Translations under genes and position numbers: made by a program
Part shown: positions 32,713 through 42,132 of the stretch, piece by piece
Position numbering within the stretch: position 1 is the stretch's first letter
Layout of the letters: each line of letters begins with the position of its first letter
Notes under the pieces: model-generated
Databases searched by the model: none
What the model was told of the DNA's origin: nothing
What the model saw: only the letters and a program-made list of their open reading frames with translations
NCBI RefSeq assembly: GCF_030503875.2
Contig: NZ_CP129968.2
Location: forward strand, 1,700,001 to 1,764,000
DNA: 64,000 nucleotides
From: Marivirga arenosa
Lineage (GTDB): Bacteria; Bacteroidota; Bacteroidia; Cytophagales; Cyclobacteriaceae
Direction of reading: 5' to 3'

Positions 32713-34599
32713 ATGAGTTTACTTAATTTTGCGTCTGTTTTGAGAAAAATCTTATTCCTAATATCGATTTTATGCTTAGGCGCTAACTATGTTCGTGCTC
32801 AAGTTACGGATGATTCCACTAAAAATGTTTATGGAGCAGAAACTACTCTATTTACAACAGAAGAGAACATCAAAAATAATATTCAGCAATATCAAATCAT
32901 AGATACAAGTTTAACCAATACTCATAATTGGGATCCTGTTAATATCAATGATTATTATTATCAGAATTTAGGGACAGTAGGTACTGCAATGCGTCCTGTT
33001 TTCTATGAACTACCAGATGTTATTGGCAAAAGAAGTGGTTTCAGTGTTTATGACACTTACATGAAAACGCCAGAGGAATTTAAGTATTTTGATACCAAAT
33101 CACCTTATACTCAGTTAAGGTCAGTGCTGGGTGGTAATTACAGAGCATTCATTGGTATTGATTTTTCAAGAAATGTAAATGAAAATTGGAATGTGGGTTT
33201 TAGTTTTAGAAGATGGACAATCGATAAGCAAATTGGTCCATTGCAAAGCAGAGGAGATTTAAATGTATTATCACATTCCTATGATTTTCAAACCGATTAT
33301 CGATCCCCAGATCGTAAATATCATGTATTATTTAACTTCGCCAGAACCTTCCATAAGGTGAATGAAACAGGTGGTATAAGAGACACTACGGCTGTAGTAG
33401 ATAGTACTGGAGCCATTCTTTACAATCAATTATTTGATTATGATGATGAAGACATCAATTTAAGAAATGCAGAGGGGGGCGAATTAAGACAACAGTATCA
33501 CCTTTATCAAGAGTATAAGCTAAACTCATTGCTTCAGTTTTATCATGAATTTGATCGAGCCAATAGAATGAACATCTTTAATAATAGTAGTCCTTCTGCT
33601 GAAACAGATGTAAATTATTTTGATCAGTTTTTAATAAGAACAGACTCTACTGTTGATCAAACAAGATTTGTATATTTCCAAAATGAGGTTGGGTTAAAAG
33701 GGAGTATCGGAGATGTTTTTTATCGTTTCTATGCAAGGAGAAAAGACATCAGGTTTACGGGTAAATATTTAAACACGGTTAACCCTACAGTTGAAAATTA
33801 TGCTGGGGGATATGCACGATTTGCCCCAAGAGATAATTGGAACTTGACCGCTAATGCAGAATATGAATTAAGTGGTAATTATAAAATTGCGGCTTCTCTG
33901 AAAGTCCCTTTCTTTTCGGTAAGTGCCACTTCTATGCAATTTGCTTCCCCATTCTTTTATGAACAGCACTTTGGAAATCATGACTATTGGCAAAATGATT
34001 TTAGAAGCGAACAAGTTCAAAAGCTCAGCGGGAAATTAGATGTAAAATGGAGGGATTATTTAAGGATTCAGCCTAAACTGGATTTACAACTCATCAGTAA
34101 TCATATGTATTTTGATACTTTGGCAATGCCCCAGCAGTCAAATAATTCAGCTACACTTTTGCAGCCTGGTTTGGAAGCTAAAGTAAAATATGGTGTCATG
34201 AATCTTGATCTTGACTACATATATACATTAAAGGAAGGTACTGATGCCGATTTGTTTAGAATTCCAGAGCATTTTTTAACATCTGATTTGTATTATCACA
34301 AAGTTTTTGAAAAGAAATTAGAGGCTAGATTGGGGATTGAAGCGCATTATAAATCAGCATATTTTGCTGATGATTATGATCCTGTTACTCAGCAGTTCTA
34401 CTTACAAAATAACTTCGAGGTCCCAGGTTATGTAGTACTTGACTTTTATGTGAGTGCGAGAATCAACACAGCTCAATTGTTTTTTAAATTCAGACATATA
34501 AATCAAGATTTAATTGCTGGGGGATACTTCACTACTCCTTATTATACCGGGCAAGAAAGAGTTGTAGATTTAGGGGTAACTTGGTCATTCTTTGATTAA
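32713..34599 (+). CDS. Putative outer-membrane porin (Porin_10 type)
   Basis: A 628-residue protein from ATG 32713, whose product has a signal peptide (MSLLNFASVLRKILFLISIL, cleavage after YVRAQ). Starting upstream would overlap lpxK by about 100 bases and destroy the signal peptide. The mature protein is rich in alternating aromatic/polar strands (YRFYARRKDIRFTG, WNVGFSFRRWTIDKQ) and ends in Phe (VTWSFFD nearly terminal), as expected of a beta-barrel. The pattern fits the Bacteroidota putative porin family PF14121; substrate unknown. Co-transcribed with lpxK and the MiaE-like gene. Confidence 0.8.
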   Translation: MSLLNFASVLRKILFLISILCLGANYVRAQVTDDSTKNVYGAETTLFTTEENIKNNIQQYQIIDTSLTNTHNWDPVNINDYYYQNLGTVGTAMRPVFYELPDVIGKRSGFSVYDTYMKTPEEFKYFDTKSPYTQLRSVLGGNYRAFIGIDFSRNVNENWNVGFSFRRWTIDKQIGPLQSRGDLNVLSHSYDFQTDYRSPDRKYHVLFNFARTFHKVNETGGIRDTTAVVDSTGAILYNQLFDYDDEDINLRNAEGGELRQQYHLYQEYKLNSLLQFYHEFDRANRMNIFNNSSPSAETDVNYFDQFLIRTDSTVDQTRFVYFQNEVGLKGSIGDVFYRFYARRKDIRFTGKYLNTVNPTVENYAGGYARFAPRDNWNLTANAEYELSGNYKIAASLKVPFFSVSATSMQFASPFFYEQHFGNHDYWQNDFRSEQVQKLSGKLDVKWRDYLRIQPKLDLQLISNHMYFDTLAMPQQSNNSATLLQPGLEAKVKYGVMNLDLDYIYTLKEGTDADLFRIPEHFLTSDLYYHKVFEKKLEARLGIEAHYKSAYFADDYDPVTQQFYLQNNFEVPGYVVLDFYVSARINTAQLFFKFRHINQDLIAGGYFTTPYYTGQERVVDLGVTWSFFD

Positions 34600-34605
34600 A
34601 AGATA

Positions 34606-35205
34606 ATGGAAAAAGAGAAATTCACATTAGGATTAGAATTACCGACTGACCCAAGATGGGTTAATATAGCTGAGAAAAATATTGAGGATATTTTAGTTGA
34701 CCATGCCTATTGCGAGCAAAAAGCGGCCACCTCTTGCATCAGTTTAATCACCAACTTTCCAGAAATGGAAGAAATGGTAAAGGTAATGACTCCTGTAGTA
34801 GCTGAAGAATGGTCTCATTTTGAAAGAGTATTAGAGCAACTTGATAAAAGAGGTTTTAAATTGGGATTTCAAAGAAAAGACGAGTATGTAAGTGAATTAA
34901 TGAAATTGGAGGTAAAAGGAGGTAGCAGATCCTTCCAATTGAGTGAAAAGCTTTTAATCAATGCTTTAATTGAAGCCAGAAGCTGTGAGCGATTCAAACA
35001 ATTGCATCTCCACATTCAGGATGAAGAGCTAAAGAAATTCTATTATGAATTAATGGTTTCTGAAGCGAGTCATTATAAGAACTTTATTAAGCTTGCAGAA
35101 TTATATCAACCAAAAGAACAGGTAAGAGCAAGATGGGAAGAACTTTTGGAAGCAGAGGCTGAAATCATGAAAAATTTAGAAATAAGAGAAGATAGATTAC
35201 ACTAG
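34606..35205 (+). CDS. miaE: tRNA-(ms2io6A)-hydroxylase MiaE-like protein
   Basis: A 199-residue helical di-iron protein. Iron ligands are expected from the two ExxH-type motifs, EEWSHFERV (about 68-76) and SEASHYKNF (about 160-168), plus Glu in HAYCEQKA (about 33-40) and EARSCERF (about 121-128). MiaE hydroxylates ms2i6A at position 37 of tRNAs. DELKKF-type spacing and length match the family. Six bases downstream of the porin gene. Substrate is inferred from family only. Confidence 0.85.
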   Translation: MEKEKFTLGLELPTDPRWVNIAEKNIEDILVDHAYCEQKAATSCISLITNFPEMEEMVKVMTPVVAEEWSHFERVLEQLDKRGFKLGFQRKDEYVSELMKLEVKGGSRSFQLSEKLLINALIEARSCERFKQLHLHIQDEELKKFYYELMVSEASHYKNFIKLAELYQPKEQVRARWEELLEAEAEIMKNLEIREDRLH

Positions 35206-35206
35206 C

Positions 35207-35491
35207 TTACTTATATTTATTTAAACTGATATTTCTTTGACGGGTTGATTTAAACCTTTTTACCTCATCTTTTCTTAAAGCTTCATGTTTTGTTTTGCGA
35301 CCTTGAACTCTTTTTCTCCACATTCTAAAGCTTGAAGGCTTCATTTCTTTGCGCATTATTTTGATGGTTTGCTTTTCAGAAATACCAAATTGATTGTATA
35401 TCGCATCAAAAGTGGTTCTGTCTTCCCAACCCATTTCTACTATTCGGTCTATTTCTTCAGGTTTTAGATCCTTAATTTTCCTCATATCCAC
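35207..35491 (-). CDS. DUF2805/TIGR03643 small protein
   Basis: A 94-residue protein. LKPEEIDRIVEMGWEDRTTF and FDAIYNQFGISEKQTIKIMR and PSSFRMWRKRVQGRKTKHE are the TIGR03643 (DUF2805) signature, an HTH-like region with a basic C-terminus (KRFKSTRQRNISLNKYK). The function is not known; the basic HTH-like character suggests nucleic acid binding. It is convergent with the MiaE-like gene, 1 base apart. Confidence 0.85.
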   Translation of the reverse strand: MDMRKIKDLKPEEIDRIVEMGWEDRTTFDAIYNQFGISEKQTIKIMRKEMKPSSFRMWRKRVQGRKTKHEALRKDEVKRFKSTRQRNISLNKYK

Positions 35492-35523
35492 AAAACAGAC
35501 TATTAAGCGTAATGTTTTTTAGA

Positions 35524-36756
35524 TTAATAGAAAAACATATAGCTAATCAAAATAGCAGCAATAATTCCTACAGCATCCGCTATTAATCCACAACTTAAGG
35601 CGTAGCGTGAATTTCGAATATTAACAGCTCCAAAATAAACAGCTAAAACATAAAAAGTAGTTTCAGTTGAACCTTGCATAACACTCACCAATCGTCCCAC
35701 GAAAGAATCAGCTCCATGCACTTCCATAGCGTCCACCATCATACCTCTAGCACCACTTCCACTCAATGGCTTCATAAGTGCGGTTGGGATACTCGGAACG
35801 AAATCAGTATTCAATCCAACAAAGGCTACAGCGGCTTCTAAACCATCTTTTAATAATGACATTGCTCCAGAAGCTCTAAAAACTCCAATTCCAACTAGTA
35901 TTGCAATTAAATAAGGAATAATCATAATGGCATAATTGAATCCTTCTTTTGCCCCTTCTACAAATGATTCATAAACATTAACCTTTTTGCGAACTGCCAA
36001 AACTATAAATGCTACGATAATTGAAAATAGAATTAGGTTGGCAATATTCGAAGATATCGGCCCAATTTCTGATTGACTTAGACTGCTAAAATACCAGATG
36101 ATAGCAGCAATAATAGTACTTAAAAGTCCTAAGGAAATGATAATATTTTTGTGAAATAAATTAATTTTTTGAACGATAGAAACTGCAATTAATCCGCTTA
36201 ATGTTGAGAAAAATGTAGTTAGCAATATAGGTATGAAAACATCAGAAGGGTCTGCTGCTCCCAGTTGCGATCTATAAACCATTATGCTTATGGGAATAAT
36301 AGTTAATCCGGAAGTATTCAATACCAAAAACATGATCTGGGCATTACTGGCAACTTCTTTGTTAGGATTTAATTCCTGCAAGCTATGCATGGCTTTTAAT
36401 CCCAAAGGGGTTGCAGCATTATCTAAGCCTAACATATTGGCAGAGATGTTCATTAGCATGGCTCCCATAGCGGGATGATCTTTTGGAACTTCTGGAAATA
36501 ACTTTGAAAAAAGTGGAGTGGTTATTTTGGCTAAAATATTAACCATTCCTCCTTTTTCACCAATTTTCATTATTCCCAACCACAATGACATCACGCCAGT
36601 TAGCCAAAGGGATATTTCAAACCCTAGCTTAGCATTATCGAAAGTAGCCTTTGTAAGAGCAGGAAATATTTCCATATCGCCCAAGAAGAGCCATTGAAAC
36701 AGAGCAAAAACAAAGGCAATTAGGAAAAAAGCAATCCAGATATAATTTAAAACCAT
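35524..36756 (-). CDS. SpmA/SpmB-like fused nucleoside-recognition (Gate domain) membrane protein
   Basis: A 410-residue polytopic membrane protein with about 10-11 helices. The N-terminal half resembles SpmA (GVMSLWLGIMKIGEKGGMV, NISANMLGLDNAATPLGLKA) and the C-terminal half SpmB (KEGFNYAIMIIPYLIAILVG, MKPLSGSGARGMMVDAM). These are separate proteins in Bacillus and carry the nucleoside-recognition (Gate) domain. In non-spore-formers the role is unknown, possibly transport. The fusion is standard for Bacteroidota. Confidence 0.85.
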   Translation of the reverse strand: MVLNYIWIAFFLIAFVFALFQWLFLGDMEIFPALTKATFDNAKLGFEISLWLTGVMSLWLGIMKIGEKGGMVNILAKITTPLFSKLFPEVPKDHPAMGAMLMNISANMLGLDNAATPLGLKAMHSLQELNPNKEVASNAQIMFLVLNTSGLTIIPISIMVYRSQLGAADPSDVFIPILLTTFFSTLSGLIAVSIVQKINLFHKNIIISLGLLSTIIAAIIWYFSSLSQSEIGPISSNIANLILFSIIVAFIVLAVRKKVNVYESFVEGAKEGFNYAIMIIPYLIAILVGIGVFRASGAMSLLKDGLEAAVAFVGLNTDFVPSIPTALMKPLSGSGARGMMVDAMEVHGADSFVGRLVSVMQGSTETTFYVLAVYFGAVNIRNSRYALSCGLIADAVGIIAAILISYMFFY

Positions 36757-36903
36757 GTGCGCAATTAATCATTAAAATCAAGATTTTGCAATATACAATG
36801 GAATAAAGTAGTATAAATATTTGATGATAGTGAAGTATAGGTTTTCCTATTTGCAGTAATTATTCAGTATATTGATGTTTAATTATCAACCAAAACCTAA
36901 CCT

Positions 36904-38184
36904 ATGAAAGAAGATTTTCTGCATTATGTATGGCGATATCAAAAATTTGATAATAAAAATCTGCTTACCACCCAAAAATTAAGCTTAAAGATTATAAAAA
37001 CTGGCTTTCCACATACTGACTCAGGGCCAGATTTTAAGCAAGCGAAAATAAGGATTGATGATATTGAGTGGAATGGAGCAGTGGAAATACACATTAAATC
37101 ATCAGATTGGAATCGTCACGAACATCAACATGACGAATCTTATCAAAACGTTGTTTTACATGTGGTCTGGCAAAATGACTTAGCCATTCATCATCCTGAT
37201 GGAAGTTTGATTCCTACGCTGGAATTAAAAGACAGAATAGATATAGACTTAATTGAAAAGTATAATCAATTACAAAAATCTAAGGATCATATTCCATGTG
37301 CTTCTCAATGGCCAAAGGTGGATTCTATTTTAAAATCTCAAATGTTTGAAAAAGCATTAGTAGAAAGATTGCTTAACAAATCTGAAAAGGCAAAGAGTAT
37401 GTTTGAGAATGAGGTTCAAGATTGGGAACAAGCTTCATATTTTATGTTACTGTCCGCTTTTGGGTTTAAAGTAAATCAATATCCTTTTGAGCGATTAGCT
37501 GAATTATTACCCTATCAAATAATAAAAAAATATAGATCATCTGTTTTTCAATTAGAAGCTTTATTGTTTGGTGCAGCAGGTTTTTTGGAATTTGATTTTA
37601 GAGATGAATATCCCAATCAATTAAAAAATGAGTGGCATTTTTTAAGACATAAACATGCTGAAGTATTTCAGAAGGAGTTGAAATTTCTAGAATGGAAATT
37701 TTTACGCTTAAGACCAGCAAATTTTCCGACTATCAGAATAGCTCAATTAGCTCAAATATTCCATCTGTTTGACTCTTTATTTGAAGCTTTCGTAATTGAA
37801 ACAAATGCAAAAACTCTTCTAAAGAGACTAAAAGTGGGGGTTTCGGATTATTGGATGAATCATTACCAATTTGATAAATTAAGTACGTCTAAAAATAAAC
37901 AATTGGGTGCTAATTCAATAAAGATAGTTGTGATTAATACAATTCCGCCACTTTTAGCATTATATGCAAATAGTATAGTTGAAGAAAAGTATATGGATAA
38001 AGCTTTAAGTATTCTCAAAGAGCTAAAGGCAGAGAATAATTATATCACGAAAAAATTCACTGTAATTAATACGGAATTCAATTCAGCATTTGATTCACAA
38101 GCAGCAATTCAATTACATAATGAATATTGTCAGCCGAAAAGATGCCTCGATTGTACTATTGGCTTATCTTTGTTGAAGGCATGA
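36904..38184 (+). CDS. DUF2851 family protein
   Basis: A 426-residue soluble protein. The N-terminal motif FLHYVWRYQKFD and GPDFKQAKIRIDDIEWNGAVE and HIKSSDWNRHEHQ (about 60-75) define DUF2851, a Bacteroidota family of unknown function. The His- and Asp-rich first third (HQHDESYQNVVLHVVW) suggests metal binding or catalysis, but this is a guess. The C-terminus has clustered Cys (CQPKRCLDCTIGLSLL). Overlaps the next gene by 4 bases (ATGA). Confidence 0.85.
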   Translation: MKEDFLHYVWRYQKFDNKNLLTTQKLSLKIIKTGFPHTDSGPDFKQAKIRIDDIEWNGAVEIHIKSSDWNRHEHQHDESYQNVVLHVVWQNDLAIHHPDGSLIPTLELKDRIDIDLIEKYNQLQKSKDHIPCASQWPKVDSILKSQMFEKALVERLLNKSEKAKSMFENEVQDWEQASYFMLLSAFGFKVNQYPFERLAELLPYQIIKKYRSSVFQLEALLFGAAGFLEFDFRDEYPNQLKNEWHFLRHKHAEVFQKELKFLEWKFLRLRPANFPTIRIAQLAQIFHLFDSLFEAFVIETNAKTLLKRLKVGVSDYWMNHYQFDKLSTSKNKQLGANSIKIVVINTIPPLLALYANSIVEEKYMDKALSILKELKAENNYITKKFTVINTEFNSAFDSQAAIQLHNEYCQPKRCLDCTIGLSLLKA

Positions 38185-39431
38185 GCGCAATTTTTTTTCA
38201 TCTTTTAGTTATTTCACTCATAATATTCGGTTTCAATCGAAATATTAAACGAATAGAGGATAAGCTCATTTTTAATTCCTTTATAATTTTGAAAATTAGC
38301 TGTGGGATTTTAGTAGGCTTATTGTATTGGTCTTACTATGGAGGTAAGGGGGATACCATTTATTTCTTTGAACAAGCTCAGGCCTTATTTCATTATTTTA
38401 AAACTGATCGAATATCCTTTTTAGAATGGATAGGATTAAATCCTTTACCACTTACTCATGCTGAGTTTTCAGCTCAATCAGAGCCTAGGACTTTATTTTT
38501 TGTCCGAACTCTAAGCTTTTTCTGTGCACTTACTCAGTCTAATTATTTTACAATCAGTATTTATTTTAGTTTCATTACTGCTATAGTAGGTTGGTATTTT
38601 GTAAAAACAATAAGTGGCTTGAGTCATGTAAATAAATATGTAGCTGCATTTGCATTCCTTTTTATTCCTTCAGTTACTTTTTGGAGTTCAGGTGTATTGA
38701 AGGAAACTATGATGATGATGTTTCTTTTTGTTTTTGGTATTTCAATTGTTAAATGGACTCAAAATTTTAAAAATTGGTATTATGTAATACCTCTTATAAT
38801 TAGTCTATGGATACTGTGGAAAGTGAAATATTATGTACCTATTACGCTAGTTCCTATTGTATTTATTACCCTTTTATTTAGTCAAAATGCCATTTTCAAT
38901 AATCATAAATTCTCTTCAAAACTCGTTTTATATTTTGTATCAATAATAGTCTGTGGGATGTCTTTTGCATTTCTTCATCCTGTCTTCAATAGTGGGAGGT
39001 TTTTTGAGCTGGTGAGGATTAGTCACGATACTATAGTTGAGAATACTTCAGAAGCTTTGATTGATTTTACATCAAATAATAATGATGCTCTATTCTTTTT
39101 GTTTAATCTTCCGAAAGCTTGGATTACTGGGATTTTCGGTCCTTATTTTTGGGAGGCTTTTAGTACTTTTTCATTATTCTGGATTGTTGAAAAAACAATA
39201 TTTACGACTTTATCAATTTTAGCTTTATTTATTTCCTTTAGAGTTAAATTTACAGAACAGGAAAAGTGGTGGGGAATTGCCATAATTCTATACTGCAGCG
39301 CGCTTTCAACAGTAATCACACTTTCAAGTCCCAACTATGGAAGTTTAGTAAGGTACCAGGTGGCTTACATGCCCTTTTTATGGTATTTAGTATTAATGGT
39401 TTTGAATAAACATAAACTTAATTTAAAATAA
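38181..39431 (+). CDS. Polytopic membrane protein, possibly polysaccharide-polymerase-like
   Basis: A 416-residue protein with about 10-11 transmembrane helices, starting at ATG 38181, which overlaps the DUF2851 stop (ATGA). A longer frame extends upstream but would overlap that gene by 58 bases. The region around 75-120 is a large periplasmic-type loop (FYWSYYGGKGDTIYFFEQA, then EPRTLFFVRTL). FIPSVTFWSSGVLKETMMMM is typical of EpsG/Wzy-like or dolichyl-mannosyltransferase-type membrane proteins. I cannot assign it firmly. Confidence 0.6.
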   Translation: MSAIFFHLLVISLIIFGFNRNIKRIEDKLIFNSFIILKISCGILVGLLYWSYYGGKGDTIYFFEQAQALFHYFKTDRISFLEWIGLNPLPLTHAEFSAQSEPRTLFFVRTLSFFCALTQSNYFTISIYFSFITAIVGWYFVKTISGLSHVNKYVAAFAFLFIPSVTFWSSGVLKETMMMMFLFVFGISIVKWTQNFKNWYYVIPLIISLWILWKVKYYVPITLVPIVFITLLFSQNAIFNNHKFSSKLVLYFVSIIVCGMSFAFLHPVFNSGRFFELVRISHDTIVENTSEALIDFTSNNNDALFFLFNLPKAWITGIFGPYFWEAFSTFSLFWIVEKTIFTTLSILALFISFRVKFTEQEKWWGIAIILYCSALSTVITLSSPNYGSLVRYQVAYMPFLWYLVLMVLNKHKLNLK

Positions 39432-39442
39432 GAATAGCAATA

Positions 39443-39473
39443 TTGCGCAAGGAAAGTAGAAATCTTAACTTTG
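39443..39473 (+). promoter_or_regulatory. Bacteroidota-type promoter for the acetyltransferase gene
   Basis: TTG at 39443-39445 and TAACTTTG at 39466-39473 are separated by 20 bases, an exact match to the TTTG / TAnnTTTG pattern. The start codon at 39492 leaves a leader of about 10-12 bases. Confidence 0.65.
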
Positions 39474-39491
39474 TATTTCTAAAATTCAAAT

Positions 39492-40133
39492 ATGGATAAA
39501 AAACCAGTAATAATAATAGGAGCAAAAGGTATCGGACCATCTGCTGCGGAAATTTTTAAAAGCAATAATGTGGAAATTTATTGCTTTTTGGATGATGATA
39601 AAAAGATACATGGAACTGAGATTGATTATGTCTCTGTGCTTGGGGAAACGGATGATGATGGCTTCTTAAAATATATTGGTAAAAAATGTGATGCTTTTGT
39701 GGCTGAAGATAATATGAAAGCTCGAAAGAAAATTACCAAAATGCTGAATGACAGAAGAAAAACAATGCCAGCTAATGCTATTCATGCACAAGCAATTGTT
39801 TCTGATTCAGCTCACTTAGGCTATGGTAATTTTATAAATGCAAGAGCCGTAATTGGAGCATCAGCAAAAGTTCCTAATCATTGTTTAATTCACTCTGGCG
39901 CTATAATAGAGTATAATGTAGAGTTAGGTGATTATGTACAAGTAGGAGCAGGTTCCCAAATCAATAGTGGTGTTCAAGTAGGAGAGGAAACCTTTATTGG
40001 GTCAGGTGTTACCATTGTATCTGGGGTTAAAATTGGAAAAAAAGCCAATATAGGAGCAGGTTCCGTTGTGATTAGAGATGTGAAAGATGGAGAAACCGTA
40101 TTTGGAAACCCAGCTCAGACAATTGAAAATTAA
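39492..40133 (+). CDS. NeuD/PglD-like hexapeptide acetyltransferase
   Basis: A 213-residue protein. The N-terminal Rossmann-like domain (VIIIGAKGIGPSAAEIF) binds a nucleotide-sugar or sialic acid; the C-terminal left-handed beta-helix has hexapeptide repeats from about 100 (GYGNFINARAVIGASAKVPN, GSGVTIVSGVKIGKKANIG). This is the sialic acid O-acetyltransferase NeuD / PglD family, which modifies surface sugars. No sugar-nucleotide genes are adjacent, so the acceptor is unknown. It has its own promoter. Confidence 0.8.
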   Translation: MDKKPVIIIGAKGIGPSAAEIFKSNNVEIYCFLDDDKKIHGTEIDYVSVLGETDDDGFLKYIGKKCDAFVAEDNMKARKKITKMLNDRRKTMPANAIHAQAIVSDSAHLGYGNFINARAVIGASAKVPNHCLIHSGAIIEYNVELGDYVQVGAGSQINSGVQVGEETFIGSGVTIVSGVKIGKKANIGAGSVVIRDVKDGETVFGNPAQTIEN

Positions 40134-40167
40134 GTATTAACAAATATAAAATCACCTTATTTACACT

Positions 40168-40174
40168 AAGGAGG
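40168..40174 (+). promoter_or_regulatory. Strong Shine-Dalgarno site (AAGGAGG) before trhO
   Basis: AAGGAGG ends 5 bases before ATG 40180. This is close to the full anti-Shine-Dalgarno complement and is unusual here, as most genes in the window lack one. Confidence 0.6.
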
Positions 40175-40179
40175 AAATT

Positions 40180-41154
40180 ATGGAAAATTCAGAAAACAAG
40201 TACAAAGTAATTCTTTATTACTGCTATGCAGAAATAGAAAATCCCGATGAATTCAGAGACCAGCATCATATGATGTGTCTTGAATTAGACTTAAGAGGTA
40301 GAATTATTGTGTCAAAAGAAGGTTTAAATGGTACAGTTTCAGGTTCTATAGAAAATGTAGATGAATACATGAAGAGAGTGAAAGCAGATCCTCGCTTTGC
40401 GGATACTGATTTCAAAGAGGATTTTCATCCTTCCCATACCTTCAAAAAATTAAATGTACGTCACAAACCAGAAATTGTACATTCTAGTCTTTCTCATATT
40501 AATCCTAGGAAAAAAACAGGCGCTTATGTAGAGCCTGAAAAATTCAGAGAGATGATTAAGAATGAGGAAGATATTGTTATATTGGATGTTCGTTCAAATT
40601 ATGAACATGAGCTTGGAAAATTTAAGAATGCTATAACTTTAGATATAGACAACTTTAGAGATTTTCCAGATAAAATAAATGAACTAGAGCAGTACAAGAA
40701 TAAAAAGATTGTGACTTATTGTACGGGTGGCATTAAGTGTGAAAAGGCTAGTGCATTTTTGTTGGAACAAGGATTTGAAAATGTTCATCAACTGCATGGT
40801 GGGATCATTAAATATGGATTAGAAGCAGAAGGAGAGGATTTTGAGGGTAAGTGTTATGTATTCGATAACAGACTTTCTGTTGATGTGAATAAAGTGAACC
40901 CAAAGGTTGTTTCAGAATGCTTTGTTTGCGGTACAAAATCTGACCGCATGGTGAACTGTGCTAATCCTACTTGCAATGTTCATGTTCCAATTTGTGAGAA
41001 ATGTGGTTGGGAAATGGAAGGAGCATGTTCTCCAGAATGTAAAGAACATCCAGAAAAGAGAGAGTATGATGGTACAGGATACTATCAGAAGAAAACCAAT
41101 GGATATGATCCATATAAAGGGTTTCAAGGTAAATTAGAGAAATCAAAACTATAG
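40180..41154 (+). CDS. trhO: tRNA uridine(34) hydroxylase TrhO (rhodanese family)
   Basis: A 324-residue YceA-family protein. N-terminal domain (about 1-100; YYCYAEIENPDEFRDQH, SKEGLNGTVSGS), a rhodanese domain (about 115-215) with active-site C181 in TYCTGGIKCEKAS, and a C-terminal Cys-rich segment (ECFVCGTKSDRMVNCANPTC, CEKCGWEMEGACSPEC) that should bind zinc. TrhO hydroxylates U34 of tRNA wobble positions using O2-independent prephenate-free or oxygen-dependent chemistry depending on species; here the specific reaction is by homology only. Preceded by a strong Shine-Dalgarno site; followed after 8 bases by a nucleoside phosphorylase. Confidence 0.9.
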   Translation: MENSENKYKVILYYCYAEIENPDEFRDQHHMMCLELDLRGRIIVSKEGLNGTVSGSIENVDEYMKRVKADPRFADTDFKEDFHPSHTFKKLNVRHKPEIVHSSLSHINPRKKTGAYVEPEKFREMIKNEEDIVILDVRSNYEHELGKFKNAITLDIDNFRDFPDKINELEQYKNKKIVTYCTGGIKCEKASAFLLEQGFENVHQLHGGIIKYGLEAEGEDFEGKCYVFDNRLSVDVNKVNPKVVSECFVCGTKSDRMVNCANPTCNVHVPICEKCGWEMEGACSPECKEHPEKREYDGTGYYQKKTNGYDPYKGFQGKLEKSKL

Positions 41155-41162
41155 AATATAAT

Positions 41163-42026
41163 ATGAAATATCCTGAGTCAGAGTTAATCCTAAATAAAGA
41201 CGGATCGGTTTATCATTTAAGTTTAAGGCCTCAGGATATTTCAGATGTGATCCTTACAGTAGGAGATCCCTCTAGAGTTCATAAAGTCAGTCAGTATTTC
41301 GATAAAATCACTTTTGAAATGAATAAAAGGGAGTTTATCACACATACTGGTACTTATAAAGGTAGAAAACTCACAGTCATGTCGACCGGTATGGGTACCG
41401 ACAATGTTGAGATTTTAATGACAGAATTAGATGCTTTAGCCAATATTAATCTTAAAAAGAGGGAAGATAAAGCTAAACAAAAGTCATTAAAAATTATTAG
41501 AATTGGTACTTCCGGTGGTTTACAGCAAGACTTACCGGTTGATTCTTTATTAGCTTCACAATTTGCCATAGGTTTAGATACCTTGATGCAATTTTACCCA
41601 TTAGAAAGAACAGAAGCTGAAACGAATGTAGAATCAGCGCTTCAATTAGAAGTGGGCCTACCGTTTAGACCTTATTGTGTTGAAGGGTCTTCTTACCTTC
41701 TGAAGCATTTTTCTGAAGGTATAAATATAGGGAATACTATTACATGCCCAGGCTTTTACGCCCCTCAGGGCCGACAATTAAGGAGTCCTATCAAGTTCCC
41801 TAAAATTGTAGAAAGCTTATCTATGTTCCATTATGGTGATTTATGGTTGACTAATTTTGAAATGGAAACAGCTGGCTATTATGCAATGGGCCGACTTTTA
41901 GGACATGAAGTTTTAAGCTGTAATGCTATCATAGCTAATAGAATTAGTCATGAGTTTTCTAAAAACTCTGATAAAACTATAGATTCATTGATCAAATTTG
42001 TGTTAGATAAAGCTTCTACTTTGTAA
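41163..42026 (+). CDS. Nucleoside phosphorylase (uridine phosphorylase-like)
   Basis: A 287-residue PNP/UDP-family protein. VGDPSRVHKVSQYFD, TGMGTDNVEILMTELDAL and RIGTSGGLQQDLPV are phosphate-binding and structural motifs; TNFEMETAGYYAMGRLLGHE (about 240-259) carries the E-M-E ribose-binding glutamate and purine/pyrimidine pocket. It should split a nucleoside with phosphate to base and (deoxy)ribose-1-phosphate in salvage; uridine is the likeliest substrate, not certain. 8 bases downstream of trhO. Confidence 0.85.
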   Translation: MKYPESELILNKDGSVYHLSLRPQDISDVILTVGDPSRVHKVSQYFDKITFEMNKREFITHTGTYKGRKLTVMSTGMGTDNVEILMTELDALANINLKKREDKAKQKSLKIIRIGTSGGLQQDLPVDSLLASQFAIGLDTLMQFYPLERTEAETNVESALQLEVGLPFRPYCVEGSSYLLKHFSEGINIGNTITCPGFYAPQGRQLRSPIKFPKIVESLSMFHYGDLWLTNFEMETAGYYAMGRLLGHEVLSCNAIIANRISHEFSKNSDKTIDSLIKFVLDKASTL

Positions 42027-42132
42027 AATCTTAATATTTTTATATTTAGTCTGTAGCTCTTCAGTTATAGTTTATCGAAAATCATTGATTTTAACAGTAT
42101 TTAATCCTATTTTGAAAAATAAGTTTCAATAA

